From Levilactobacillus spicheri DSM 15429 (GTDB lineage: Bacteria > Bacillota > Bacilli > Lactobacillales > Lactobacillaceae): 64,000 nt of DNA. The notes below the pieces were generated by a model. It was not told the DNA's origin and ran no database searches. It saw nothing but the letters and a program-made list of their open reading frames with translations. The stretch covers positions 62,001 through 126,000 of the forward strand of contig NZ_AZFC01000036.1 of assembly GCF_001435095.1 (NCBI RefSeq), in the 5' to 3' direction. The translations under genes were made by a program, and so were the position numbers. This document shows positions 44,616 to 53,767 of this stretch, piece after piece. The stretch's first letter is position 1; each line of letters opens with the position of its first letter.

Positions 44616-47564
44616 TTAAGATGAAAAGGGTGCACCCTGATCATGGGGTTCGGGGAGATCTTTCCCGAGGTCGTCCGGCGTCAGGTAAACCTCCCGGGGT
44701 TTGGACCCGTGTTGCGGCGACACGTAGTTGTGCTGCTCCAGGTCGTCGATCAGGTTGGCGGCCCGGTTATACCCGATGGAGAAGACCCGTTGCAGCTTCG
44801 ACGTCGAAACCGTCTTTTCCTGGGCAATGTATTCCAGGACCTTCGGCAAGAGCTCGTCTTGGTTCTCGGCGGCGGTCTCCTGCTTCAACAAGCCGTTCGG
44901 TTCGAAGGCGTACTGAGGCTTTCCCTGGGTCCGCACGAAGTCGGTCACCCGATCGACCTCGCTTTCCACGAAGGCCCCTTGCAGCCGCATCGGCTGGCTC
45001 GCCCCGTTGCCTAAGTATAACATGTCCCCGCGACCCAGCAGGCTTTCGGCCCCGGTCGTGTCCAAGATAGTTCGGGAATCAATCTGACTGGAAACCATGA
45101 AGGCGATTCGCGTTGGAATGTTGTTCTTAATGGTCCCCGTCACGATGTCGACGCTTGGCCGTTGCGTGGCGACCAACAGGTGGATCCCTGCGGCCCGGGC
45201 CTTTTGCGTGATCCGGACGATGTAGTCCTGCACCTCGCTAGCCGCCATCATCATCAGGTCGGCCAACTCGTCGATAATGATCACGATGTACGGCATCTTC
45301 AGCCCGGGTTCGTCGTTGGCATCCGCGCGGTCGTTAAATTGCTCGATGTTCCGCACACCGGCGGCCGCCAACTTCTCGTAACGTTCGTCCATTTCGGTGA
45401 CGACCCACTTCAGGGCGGCCGCGGCCGCCTTCGGATCCGAGATCACGGGGGCCAACAGGTGGGGCAACCCATCGTACGGCGCCATTTCAACGGCCTTCGG
45501 GTCAATCAGCAGCAGCTTGACCTGCCGCGGGTTGGCCTTATAGAGAATCGACAACAACAGGGAGTTGATGAAGACACTCTTCCCGGAGCCGGTCGCCCCG
45601 GCGATCAGGCCGTGGGGCATCTTCCGCAGGTCGGTGACCTGGGGTTGGCCAAAGAGGTCGACCCCGAGGGCCACCGTCAGCGGCGATTCGCTCTTCTTAA
45701 AGGCGGGTGAGTTCAAGATTTCCGACAGCATGACCGGCCGGGACTTCTTGTTCGGAATTTCGATCCCCACGGTCGGTTTCCCCGGAATGGGGGCCTCGAT
45801 GCGGATGTCCTTGGCGGCTAAGGCCAGCTTGAGGTCATCGTTCAGGTTAGTGATCTTATTGACCTTGACCCCTAGCGCCAGCTTGATTTGGAACTGCGTG
45901 ACGGTCGGTCCGATCGTCCAATCGGTCACGTGCGCGTCGACGTGGAAGGCCGTCAAGGTCGTATCCAGGACCTCCGCTTGATGTTCGATCCACTCGTCCA
46001 AAGCGGCCTCGTCCGGTACCACCGGCTTCGGCAACAGGCTCAGATCCGGGAAATGGTACCCCCGAATGGGCGCGTCGTCGGCCGTGGCGGTCGATTCTGG
46101 GGCCGGCGCGGCATCCGCAAAGAGGGCCAGGTTGCGTTGTTCGTTGCCTTCCTCCTGCATGATGTCGCCTAACGAGTGTCCCAGGCCCCGGCTTGGCTTG
46201 GCCTTCGCCTTGGGCGCCGGTGCCGCCGACGTCGCCGTTGGAGCTGGCGTCTCAGGCTGCGGATCGGACACACTGGTTACCGTGGCGGCTGACGTTGACG
46301 TTCCCGCGTCCGAAGCCGAGGCGGTCAACGAGGCAGCAGTCGTCTCAGACGCCGGTTCCGCAAGGCTGGCCGGGGTCTCTGAAGTCGGGGTCGGCACGTT
46401 TTCAGCCCGTGCCAATAACCGTTGAACGTCCGGATCACTCGGCGTCTTCTCAGCGGATGCTTCGGTGGCTGGCGCTTCCGTGACCCCTCCCCTCCCCTGG
46501 GGTGCCGGGACGGTCCCGACGGGGAGGTAGTCGACCATGGTCGTTGGCCGGACGGGTGCACTTGGTTCGTCCGCGGTCGTTGGCGCGTCTTCGGTCGGCG
46601 CTGGCTGGTCATCGGCACTGGCCACCGTCAAATCGTGCTCGGCGATTGTTGAGGTGTCCGCCGGTGCTTCTGCGGATGCTAAAGTGACTGATTGTTCTGC
46701 TTGTTCTGAATTTTCTGATTCAACTGCTGGTTCCGGTTCCTCGGACGGTGCTGGTTCTGCCGCCGACGCCGATTCGTCGGTCGATAAGGAGGCTTCTGAG
46801 GCTTCTGAGGCTTCCGTCGTCACGGACGGGACCGGTTGCGCCGCGGTTTCCTCCTCGGCAACGGATTTTTCTGCTGCCGATGCGGTCGCGGCCGGTTCGT
46901 CAGCGGAGTCGGCCGGAACGGTTGGCTCGAACGTCAGGCTTTCCGGATAGAACACCTCCGTGGGGGCCGGTTCCGCCATCAATTCTCGGCCCGGAGTCAC
47001 CACGGGTGCGTGGTCCGTCGCAGTCGCTGACGAAGTCGGAACAGCTGACCGGTCAAAGTTTGGGTCCGGTTGAAAGACCTCCGTTTGTGCAGCGGGAGCC
47101 GACGTCCCGGCAACTGGTTCCGCCGGGGCCGTTGGCGTGACCGCCGGTTCAGCTGATGGTGTCGTGACTTCTGCCGTCATGCTCGGAGCCGCCGGCGTCT
47201 GACTCCCCGGTTGTGCGAACAACAGGAAACTATCCGCCGACTTTTTTAATTGTTGGATCAACCGCTGGTAACGCTGGCGGCCGCTGGTGATGCGGTGCGA
47301 CCAGTGTAATTGTTTGGGAATTTCCGTCACCTGAAAAGGCCGGTAGTTGCCGTTACCGGCTGGTTGGTTCGGCGTCTCCGGGTGATCGTTAGGAGCCGGT
47401 GTTGCCGTCACCGGTGGCACCGGTCGCTGTTCTGGTTGGGCGTTCCGCCGTTGTCGTTGCTTGACCTGGGACGCCGCCCGTTCGGTAATTGGGTCTTCTC
47501 GTTTTACTGGCGTCGGTTTTACCGGAAATTTGCGATAAAACGCCGGCCCATCATAGTGCTCCAT
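44616..47564 (-). CDS. Soluble FtsK/SpoIIIE-type DNA translocase (SftA-like)
   Basis: 982 aa. There are no membrane helices at the N-terminus, unlike FtsK/SpoIIIE; together with murC downstream and YtpR/YtpP upstream this matches B. subtilis SftA. A basic N-terminal region (1-125) leads into a long low-complexity linker rich in Ala, Pro, Thr, Ser and Glu (about 125-490). The alpha domain, the motor (Walker A GATGSGKSV about residue 657, Walker B VIIIDELADLMM) and the C-terminal gamma winged helix (TSKLQRVFSIGYNRAANLID) follow. It pumps DNA away from the closing septum. ATG with GAGGAAGC upstream. Confidence 0.93.
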   Translation of the reverse strand: MEHYDGPAFYRKFPVKPTPVKREDPITERAASQVKQRQRRNAQPEQRPVPPVTATPAPNDHPETPNQPAGNGNYRPFQVTEIPKQLHWSHRITSGRQRYQRLIQQLKKSADSFLLFAQPGSQTPAAPSMTAEVTTPSAEPAVTPTAPAEPVAGTSAPAAQTEVFQPDPNFDRSAVPTSSATATDHAPVVTPGRELMAEPAPTEVFYPESLTFEPTVPADSADEPAATASAAEKSVAEEETAAQPVPSVTTEASEASEASLSTDESASAAEPAPSEEPEPAVESENSEQAEQSVTLASAEAPADTSTIAEHDLTVASADDQPAPTEDAPTTADEPSAPVRPTTMVDYLPVGTVPAPQGRGGVTEAPATEASAEKTPSDPDVQRLLARAENVPTPTSETPASLAEPASETTAASLTASASDAGTSTSAATVTSVSDPQPETPAPTATSAAPAPKAKAKPSRGLGHSLGDIMQEEGNEQRNLALFADAAPAPESTATADDAPIRGYHFPDLSLLPKPVVPDEAALDEWIEHQAEVLDTTLTAFHVDAHVTDWTIGPTVTQFQIKLALGVKVNKITNLNDDLKLALAAKDIRIEAPIPGKPTVGIEIPNKKSRPVMLSEILNSPAFKKSESPLTVALGVDLFGQPQVTDLRKMPHGLIAGATGSGKSVFINSLLLSILYKANPRQVKLLLIDPKAVEMAPYDGLPHLLAPVISDPKAAAAALKWVVTEMDERYEKLAAAGVRNIEQFNDRADANDEPGLKMPYIVIIIDELADLMMMAASEVQDYIVRITQKARAAGIHLLVATQRPSVDIVTGTIKNNIPTRIAFMVSSQIDSRTILDTTGAESLLGRGDMLYLGNGASQPMRLQGAFVESEVDRVTDFVRTQGKPQYAFEPNGLLKQETAAENQDELLPKVLEYIAQEKTVSTSKLQRVFSIGYNRAANLIDDLEQHNYVSPQHGSKPREVYLTPDDLGKDLPEPHDQGAPFSS
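46789..46815. repeat. Tandem 9-bp repeat in the translocase linker
   Basis: Three copies of GAGGCTTCT (the last ending CC), encoding Glu-Ala-Ser triplets on the minus strand. In-frame, so copy changes would alter linker length without a frameshift. Confidence 0.8.
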
Positions 47565-47699
47565 GTTGCTTCCTCCTTGACGGGATGTGCCGCCGTTTTT
47601 CTATTCTAAGAGAGGAGCTGTCGTTCAATTCCACGACGATTTGACTCATTCCCTGTTTTATTGGCAATCGTTACTTGCTAATCTTCCCTATTGTACACA

Positions 47700-47734
47700 A
47701 AAAAGCGGGTCACCGACAAGGGCTGACCCGCTTT
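47700..47734 (-). terminator. Terminator behind the YtpR-like gene
   Basis: Perfect AAAGCGGGTCA / TGACCCGCTTT stem and a T run on the minus strand. Confidence 0.88.
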
Positions 47735-47772
47735 CATGACTAATTCTTAGACTGTTTTTTAAACCCGTTTAC

Positions 47773-48411
47773 CTAGGCCGTAAAAATCGTCTGGCCCCGG
47801 TCAAAATCGAAGGGGTCGCCGACCTGATAATCGTCCGGTAAAATCAAGGCACCCGGCCGTTGTGGCGCGTTGGCCAAGCCCAGTTCCCGTCCGGAACAGA
47901 TCATCCCATCGCTGGGAACACCTCGTAACTCGCCCGGCCAGATGATCAAGCCGTTGGGCATCATCGCCCCCACCTTGGCCACGACGACCTTGATGTCGGC
48001 TTGCATGTTAGGGGACCCGCTCACAATCTGCAGGGTCTGACCATCGTCGACTTCCGTTTCCGTGACCAACAGGTGGTCGGAATCGGGATGCGGAGTGGCC
48101 GTCTTCACGTAACCCACGATGAACCGTGAGCACGTCTCGGCAACCAGTTCTCCCGCGAAGCCGGCCGCCTCTAAGGCCTGGTTCAACGCGTCAACGTCAG
48201 CGGCGGACAGGAAGACCTGGCCTTGGCCGGTGATGTCGGGCAGAATGTGGGAAACATCGAAGAAGTTGTAACCCAACGACTTTTCAGTCTCGGGGTCGTA
48301 AATCCGGGCGATGCCGTCGCGAACGGTGTGGGCCTGTTGGGGCGTATCCTGAGCAACGACAACGATTAAAGTGTCCCCTAACTCGCGGGGATTGTAACTA
48401 GCAATTAACAT
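47773..48411 (-). CDS. ytpR: YtpR family tRNA-binding (EMAP/OB) protein
   Basis: 212 aa. An N-terminal DUF4479 region (1-85) is joined to a tRNA-binding OB fold with VGYVKTATPHPDSDHLLVTETEVDDG and IVSGSPNM, similar to the PheT EMAP domain. It is thought to bind tRNA in trans; function unproven. Conserved neighbour of the thioredoxin YtpP and the translocase. Confidence 0.92.
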   Translation of the reverse strand: MLIASYNPRELGDTLIVVVAQDTPQQAHTVRDGIARIYDPETEKSLGYNFFDVSHILPDITGQGQVFLSAADVDALNQALEAAGFAGELVAETCSRFIVGYVKTATPHPDSDHLLVTETEVDDGQTLQIVSGSPNMQADIKVVVAKVGAMMPNGLIIWPGELRGVPSDGMICSGRELGLANAPQRPGALILPDDYQVGDPFDFDRGQTIFTA

Positions 48412-48436
48412 GTCGGAATCCTTTCAAACTGTTTTT

Positions 48437-48769
48437 TTAGTTGGCTGGTGTTGATAACGAATTGATGAACGTCTCAACCTCGGCCTTGGTCTTGCGGTCC
48501 TTGTTGACCAACCGGCCAATCTCTTGACCATCGGCGTACGCGATAAAGCTAGGAATCCCGAACACGTTCAGGTCCGCCGCTAAATCGATGTTTTCGTCGC
48601 GGTCAACGGCGATGAACTTAAAATCAGGGTATTCGGCTTCAATCGCTGGCATGGCCGGCTTGATGAAGGCGCAATCTGGGCACCAAGTTGCGGAGAAGAA
48701 CAGCATGGTTTTGCCGCTCTTGACTACGTCTTTGAGTTCAGTGGATGACATCTTAGGTAATTGTTCCAT
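48437..48769 (-). CDS. Thioredoxin family protein (YtpP-like)
   Basis: 110 aa. The active site WCPDC differs from the WCGPC of general thioredoxin; cis-Pro is in GIPSF. Cytosolic, with no signal peptide. YtpP-type proteins act as disulfide reductases, and B. subtilis YtpP has been linked to bacillithiol biology; lactobacilli usually lack bacillithiol, so the partner is open. Starts the ytpP-ytpR group; a terminator separates it from the translocase. Confidence 0.9.
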   Translation of the reverse strand: MEQLPKMSSTELKDVVKSGKTMLFFSATWCPDCAFIKPAMPAIEAEYPDFKFIAVDRDENIDLAADLNVFGIPSFIAYADGQEIGRLVNKDRKTKAEVETFINSLSTPAN

Positions 48770-48942
48770 ATGTGAACACTCCTTTATTTAAGTCTCATTA
48801 AGCAACATGCCATATTATAGCAGTTTTTGACGGCTTGTCGAACTTTAACCCCTTACTTTTTCAAAGTGAAACGGTCATCCGCCCCATTTTGCGTGCACCA
48901 CCCCCCGCCATCCCCGGCTTTCAGGAAGCTCACCGGCCGCAC

Positions 48943-48975
48943 AAAAAGGCCATCCCCGGCTGAGAGATGGCCCGT
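48943..48975 (-). terminator. Terminator of the MucBP protein gene
   Basis: GGCCATC / GATGGCC stem with TTTTT on the minus strand; resembles the murC terminator. Confidence 0.75.
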
Positions 48976-48980
48976 TGACA

Positions 48981-50855
48981 TTAGCGAATGATCCGCACGT
49001 CTTTCGCGGCGGCCGTGATATAGCCGCCCGCCACGCGATACCGCAACGTGTCCGCTTTGTTAAACGTCGCCGCGTGGGTGTAGTCCCAGCCCAACACCCG
49101 AACCTTCTGCCCCTTCACGAAGTGGCCGTTACGGGTCGTCAGGTTAACGGTGGCGTATCGATGAACGCCGCGCTTCATCTGAACGGTCTTGGCGGCAGTG
49201 ACCTTCCCCGCCTGAACCAGTTGCTTGTTGGCCGTGATGTAGCGGCCGTTACTCAAGACAAACCGGGTCGTCAGGTTGTGCCGTTCGATTCGTTTGACCG
49301 TCAAGACCTGCCCCTGCCGGTAATGGGCCGTCTTGTGGGTCAGGCTCTTCTGTCGGTAGGCGTTCACGCCGGCCGGATTGATGACCGTCACCGTCTTCTG
49401 ACGACTGGCATAGTACGCCGGGGTCACATAGGCGCTTTTCGCCGTGATGTAGCCGACCTGCCCCGCGGTCCGGCTGCGGTGGTTCACGTCCTTGACTTGG
49501 TAGCGCAGTTTTCCGGTCTGCGACCGTGCGTAGCCGGTGACCACGAACATCGGCCGGTTGATGCGGGCCTTCTTCTGGTACCACTGAATCCGCTTAGCGG
49601 CCGCGAAGGTCTTGTCTCGGTACAACCCAATCTTCTGTGTGGCGAGGACCACGCTGCCCTTCTTGGCCACCGTGGCGCCCGCACCGCCCGTGGTCAGGGG
49701 CGCATACACGTAGGTGACTGTCTGGGCGGTCGCCGTGAAGGTGCCCGCCGCGGTCCCCGTCGTCTTCATGAGCACGTAGCCGTCCAGGTCGGGCGCCGTC
49801 GTCGTGTACCGGTCGCCCGCCTTCCCCGTTAACATCTTAGTGGGTGCCAGGGTCTTCCCCTGTTCGTCCTGATAGTGGACCGTCACCGTGCCCGTTTGGG
49901 TCGTTGGCACCGTTGGCTTATCGGGATTGGTGGGTGTTTCTGGCTCGGTGGGTGTTTCCGGATAAAGGGGATCCGTGTCCCCCAAAACGACCACATAGGG
50001 GGCCACGTAGGACGTATCGACCGTCACGGTTCCCTGCTCATCCACGGCCACCACGGCCTGGGTCGCCGGCTCGGCGAGTTGCTTTTCCATGGCCGCCTGC
50101 GATTTAGCGGGGTTGGCCGTCGTCAGGTCGAGCCCGTGGCCGGTCAGCCCTAAGACCGCCGCCATCGCATTCTGGTTGCCCTGCGAATTGGCCTGGAATT
50201 GCGTCGTGAACCGGGCCGCCAATTTATCCGGATCATCCGCGTAGCTGTAAGTCTTCTCGTACTCCTGGAAATATTCCTCATAGTCGCTTCCCTCGGCCTT
50301 AACGAGCTGGGTCTGTAGCGTGGCCGGATAATCCTTGACGAAGTCCGCGGCCGTATAGGTTCCCTCCAGGTACCGTTGGACCCGACTCACGACCCACGCT
50401 TGAAGGTACGCACTCACGGTCAAGTCCTGGGTCAGGGCTGCCACGCTCTGGTAGTCATCGGAATGGACACTGTACAAAAATTCGGCGTACGTCTGGTTCG
50501 CGTCCACTTGAAAGGCTTGATCAAAATAGGGCTGCAAGAAGGCCGTCAAGTCCGCCGCCGTCAGCCCGGCCGGGTACGTTAAGCCCGCCAGGTAGGCCGG
50601 ATCCGCCGCCTGGCTCGCCGTCACCGTCTGGGGCAAGCCGCTGAACTCCGGATTCAGATAGGTCGTTGGCTGGCCGTCCCTCCAGGCCTTAATTCCCGGG
50701 AGTTGCACCCGGTCCACCGAATACGTGTTCTTGGTTGCCGCCCGGGCCGTCACCGTTGCCGCGTGCCCGCTGACGAGGCCCACCGGCACCCCGCCCCCGA
50801 GTAAGGCCAAGGTCGCCGTGGTCACCAATAGCTGTTGAATCGTTTTACGTTGCAT
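48981..50855 (-). CDS. Secreted MucBP-domain protein with DUF5776-like repeats
   Basis: 624 aa. Signal peptide (about 1-33, ending GHAA), a unique acidic helical region (about 45-290), a Pro/Thr/Glu linker (ETPTEPETPTNPDKP), one MucBP domain (about 320-388: GTVTVHYQDEQGKTLAP ... VTYVYAP), then a basic region of beta-type repeats (about 400-624) similar to DUF5776. No LPXTG; the very basic C-terminus probably binds wall polymers by charge. It may mediate adhesion. The boundary of the repeats is my estimate. Confidence 0.82.
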   Translation of the reverse strand: MQRKTIQQLLVTTATLALLGGGVPVGLVSGHAATVTARAATKNTYSVDRVQLPGIKAWRDGQPTTYLNPEFSGLPQTVTASQAADPAYLAGLTYPAGLTAADLTAFLQPYFDQAFQVDANQTYAEFLYSVHSDDYQSVAALTQDLTVSAYLQAWVVSRVQRYLEGTYTAADFVKDYPATLQTQLVKAEGSDYEEYFQEYEKTYSYADDPDKLAARFTTQFQANSQGNQNAMAAVLGLTGHGLDLTTANPAKSQAAMEKQLAEPATQAVVAVDEQGTVTVDTSYVAPYVVVLGDTDPLYPETPTEPETPTNPDKPTVPTTQTGTVTVHYQDEQGKTLAPTKMLTGKAGDRYTTTAPDLDGYVLMKTTGTAAGTFTATAQTVTYVYAPLTTGGAGATVAKKGSVVLATQKIGLYRDKTFAAAKRIQWYQKKARINRPMFVVTGYARSQTGKLRYQVKDVNHRSRTAGQVGYITAKSAYVTPAYYASRQKTVTVINPAGVNAYRQKSLTHKTAHYRQGQVLTVKRIERHNLTTRFVLSNGRYITANKQLVQAGKVTAAKTVQMKRGVHRYATVNLTTRNGHFVKGQKVRVLGWDYTHAATFNKADTLRYRVAGGYITAAAKDVRIIR

Positions 50856-51241
50856 GGTAAAGTCACCACCTAGGTTAGATTTAGTCAGGTTGTCTTCTCA
50901 ACAAGCAAAGTATACCATCAACTATCTGATGGGCTGGTCAATTGTCACTATTACTTTTCAACAGTTCGTATTGTCTCGAGAAATCGTTCGGCCTGCCCCG
51001 CTCAATCCCCGGTAAATCAGCGTTTTGCCGACGAGGGGCTTTGGTTCAGTCAACCATTCAACTAACCGGTGCCACCACCCCAACCGGCCACCGAAAATGG
51101 CCCTCAGGACCGCCTCATCGATGACGGATCTTTTTGTCAAATTCCTAGCATATTACGGGCAGTTCACCCAAATCCTTGCTATACTTAAGACAGAAGTGGT
51201 GGTAACATTGCCCAATAACAATCGTTTAAGGAGGCGGTCGT
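50856..51241. other. Divergent intergenic region
   Basis: Between the MucBP gene and the PepSY-like gene. A minus-strand frame of 60 codons (50958-51140) has protein-like composition (GRLGWWHRLVEWLTEPK) but no ribosome binding site or family, so it may be a remnant. A promoter for the plus-strand gene is at 51177-51185. Confidence 0.4.
51177..51185 (+). promoter_or_regulatory. Extended -10 promoter of the PepSY-like gene
   Basis: TTGC followed by TATACT (51180-51185), an extended -10 without a clear -35, about 57 bases before the start codon. The same TGCTATACT occurs at 53726 and 61539. Confidence 0.5.
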
Positions 51242-51568
51242 ATGGCTGCTAAAAACGGACAACTGTATCAACTAAGTCTTACCGGCGTTCTCGGGGGCAT
51301 CATGGGCATTTTCATCACCCAATTATTCAAGGGCGTCACGCATCAGGACCCCGACGCCATCCTCGATCACGTCAAGCGTCAATTCCGCCAAGAGTCCCCC
51401 ATTGAGGGCGCCTGGATCGAACACCAGACGGTGCCGTTCCAGAAATTCGCGGTCAAGACGCGCGTCTACTATGGCGGGATCAACCGTTACGAAGACGATC
51501 AGCTGGTTCAATACCAATTCATCGCCGACGCCAAGACCGGGAGTGTCCTGGACATTCATCGGCTATAA
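51242..51568 (+). CDS. Small membrane-anchored PepSY-like protein (YtzB type)
   Basis: 108 aa. One membrane helix (about 10-30: LSLTGVLGGIMGIFITQLF) and a C-terminal PepSY-like fold (IEGAWIEHQTVPFQKFAVKTRVYYGGINRYEDDQLVQYQFIADAKTGSVLDI). Its place near the ytp genes parallels B. subtilis ytzB. PepSY domains often inhibit proteases or bind ligands; function here unknown. TAAGGAGGCGG lies 5-6 bases before the ATG. Confidence 0.75.
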   Translation: MAAKNGQLYQLSLTGVLGGIMGIFITQLFKGVTHQDPDAILDHVKRQFRQESPIEGAWIEHQTVPFQKFAVKTRVYYGGINRYEDDQLVQYQFIADAKTGSVLDIHRL

Positions 51569-51583
51569 TCTTTCATTGCAATC

Positions 51584-51627
51584 AAAAAATCAGGAAGAAA
51601 ATTCTCACGAATTTTCTTCCTGATTTT
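51584..51627. terminator. Bidirectional terminator between the PepSY-like gene and usp
   Basis: Perfect 19-bp stem (ATCAGGAAGAAAATTC / GAATTTTCTTCCTGAT) with a 4-base loop and A/T flanks. Same core as the hairpin at 6055. Confidence 0.92.
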
Positions 51628-51695
51628 CTATTTCTGGGATATTGCCGAACGGGGACAAAGGGCGGCCGCCCAACATCCCCGTTCTTCCGCCGACG

Positions 51696-52199
51696 TTACC
51701 CTAACGTCGGCGTTTTTAATTTTTTGGAACGATTACTGAGATCCGTCCGCACCAATAACACGTCACAGACCGCGTTACCGATGACGTAGCCCGCCGTCGA
51801 TCCGAGCATCATCCGCTCGACCACGTTGGCCCCCGTGGCGCCCAACATGATCAGGTCCGCGTGAAATTCCCGGGGCAACGTCTTGGCCAGGTCCGTCTTG
51901 ACGTGCCCGTAGTAGACCGACGTGGTGACCTGCTGCACCCCGGCGTCTTGCGCCCGTTGCCGGTACTGCTGGACCAGGTCCTCAAAGTGCTGTCGGGACT
52001 CGTCCATCACCTGTTGGTCGACGTAGCCGAAGCCGACTTCGGTATTTCCCAAACCGACGAATTGCCCGCCACTCAAAACCGTGACGATAATCAATTCCGC
52101 CTGGTTCCGCGCCGCCACCGCAATGGCCTTGTCGAGGGCCCGCTTGGCCTGGCGGGACCCGTCAACGCCCACTAGAATGTGTTGGTATTTCTGTGTCAT
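51696..52199 (-). CDS. Universal stress protein (UspA family)
   Basis: 167 aa. VGVDGSRQAKRALDKA opens the fold and the ATP-binding motif GATGANVVERMMLGSTAGYVI (G-2x-G-9x-G-S/T) is complete, so it is of the nucleotide-binding type. I start at ATG 52199, spaced 8 bases from GAGAG; ATG/GTG codons 2-3 triplets earlier touch that site. Lies after pepV on the same strand. Confidence 0.92.
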   Translation of the reverse strand: MTQKYQHILVGVDGSRQAKRALDKAIAVAARNQAELIIVTVLSGGQFVGLGNTEVGFGYVDQQVMDESRQHFEDLVQQYRQRAQDAGVQQVTTSVYYGHVKTDLAKTLPREFHADLIMLGATGANVVERMMLGSTAGYVIGNAVCDVLLVRTDLSNRSKKLKTPTLG

Positions 52200-52233
52200 T
52201 GCCATCACTCTCTTTTCGCTCTAATCTACGTGC

Positions 52234-53634
52234 TTACTTAGTCAATTCGTACTCCGCCTGACCGTAAATCGCCATGGCATTCAGCAGATCGGCTTCCGGC
52301 TGGAATTCGTCGGCCTGGTGCATGGTGTCTTGCGTGCCGGGGAACAGGGCCCCAAAGGCCACGCCCCGCTTCATCAGCCGGCCGTAGGTTCCCCCACCGA
52401 CGACTTCCGGTTGGGCGGTCAGATCACCCGTTTGTTGCCGGTAAACGTCCATCAAGGTCGCCACGATCGGATCACTTGGGTCGACGTAGTGGGGAACCAT
52501 CTCACGGCCCTGCTCGACTTGTGCGTCCATCCCGGCGGTCGCCGCCTGGAGACCAGCCAAGATTTGGGCCGCGCCGGTGCCGGTCGGGTAACGGAAGTTG
52601 GTATTGATCAGGCCACCCTCTTGGGCCTTAAAGGTCATGATACCGACGTTCATGGTCAGATCCCCCATGACCTTGTCGGTGTAAGCCAGTCCCAGCTTGT
52701 GGGCCCGTGAGTCGTCGTGGAGCTTGGTCGCCAACAGCGTCAAGAAGTTCCGGGCATCGCCCCCAAAGTCGTGGTTGGCCAGGAAGGTCGCCAGATACGT
52801 GCCGGCGTTGATTCCGTTCTTGGGCTCCATCCCGTGGGCCGCCTTGCCGACCACGTGGAAGTGAACCTGTTGTCCCGTCGTGGTCGCCTCACCGGTAATG
52901 GGCGCCTGTTCGACGAAGGCGTTGAACGCGGTGGTCAATCCCGCCGCATTCTCCGTGGTCACCGTGGCTTCGGCATCCCGCGGCACCATGTTCATCCGCA
53001 GCCCCGAATCGAATTCGTCCAGGGTCAACGTGCCCCCGTTGGCGCCCTTCAGGTGCGTCTCAAAGGTCACGTTTCCCTTTTCACCGTTGATCAGTGGGAA
53101 TTCGGCGTCGGGCGAGAAGCCCAGGGTCGGGGCCGGTTCCACGGCGAGGTAGTGGTTCATCCCCGTCCAGTCGCTTTCCTCGTCGGTTCCGATGATGAAG
53201 CGGATGGTCATTTTAGGTTCGATGCCTTGATCTTTCAGCATCCGCAACCCGTAGTAGGCGGCTAACGCCGGGCCCTTGTCGTCGGAGGTTCCCCGACCGT
53301 ACAAGTTGCCATCCTTGGCCGTCAACGTGAACGGATCCGTGCTCCACCCTTTACCGGCCGGCATCACGTCGGCGTGGCCCAGAATGGCCAGCGTCTGGTC
53401 ACCGGACCCGTATTCGACGTACCCCGCCAGGTTGTCCAGGTTCTTCACCGTGAAACCGTCGCGCTTGGCGATGTCCAGGAAGGCCGCTAACGCCTTGGCC
53501 GGACCAGGCCCTAACGGATAGTCCTCCGTGGCCAATGAATCATCCCGGGAACTGTCAATGCTGACTAACGTTTTTAAGTCCGCCACGTAATCGTCGCGGT
53601 AGGTCTGTGCTAACTTTTTCCAATCAAGTGCCAT
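52234..53634 (-). CDS. pepV: Dipeptidase PepV (M20 metallopeptidase)
   Basis: 466 aa. Zinc ligands and catalytic residues are seen in LAILGHADVMPAGKGW, GRGTSDDKGPALA and GTDEESDWTGMNHYL, with VVGGGTYGRLM near the C-terminus. PepV cleaves many dipeptides after peptide uptake and may influence wall precursors. ATG at 53634 with AGGAGGTTC upstream; a longer frame reads into the divergent promoter. Confidence 0.95.
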   Translation of the reverse strand: MALDWKKLAQTYRDDYVADLKTLVSIDSSRDDSLATEDYPLGPGPAKALAAFLDIAKRDGFTVKNLDNLAGYVEYGSGDQTLAILGHADVMPAGKGWSTDPFTLTAKDGNLYGRGTSDDKGPALAAYYGLRMLKDQGIEPKMTIRFIIGTDEESDWTGMNHYLAVEPAPTLGFSPDAEFPLINGEKGNVTFETHLKGANGGTLTLDEFDSGLRMNMVPRDAEATVTTENAAGLTTAFNAFVEQAPITGEATTTGQQVHFHVVGKAAHGMEPKNGINAGTYLATFLANHDFGGDARNFLTLLATKLHDDSRAHKLGLAYTDKVMGDLTMNVGIMTFKAQEGGLINTNFRYPTGTGAAQILAGLQAATAGMDAQVEQGREMVPHYVDPSDPIVATLMDVYRQQTGDLTAQPEVVGGGTYGRLMKRGVAFGALFPGTQDTMHQADEFQPEADLLNAMAIYGQAEYELTK

Positions 53635-53725
53635 GATTGAACCTCCTTGAATGTGCGGTGACGGCTGTCCCGCCACGCTTACCCCAATTCTAGCATACCG
53701 GGACACCGTTTTCATCTGGGAGAAA

Positions 53726-53734
53726 TGCTATACT
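53726..53734 (+). promoter_or_regulatory. Extended -10 promoter of nnrD
   Basis: TGC-TATACT with the -10 at 53729-53734, about 33 bases before the nnrD start; weak -35. Confidence 0.5.
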
Positions 53735-53767
53735 GAAAACAAACCAGACATTCAGGAGGTCGATTCT

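Noticed and set aside
46700-47200. Low-complexity DNA in the translocase gene as a CRISPR-like or tandem array
   Set aside because: Only one short 9-bp, three-copy repeat is regular; the rest is codon-driven Ala/Glu/Ser/Pro composition.
50958-51140. 60-codon minus-strand frame upstream of the MucBP gene
   Set aside because: Protein-like composition but no ribosome binding site, no neighbouring fragments and no family I recognise; kept only as a possible remnant.
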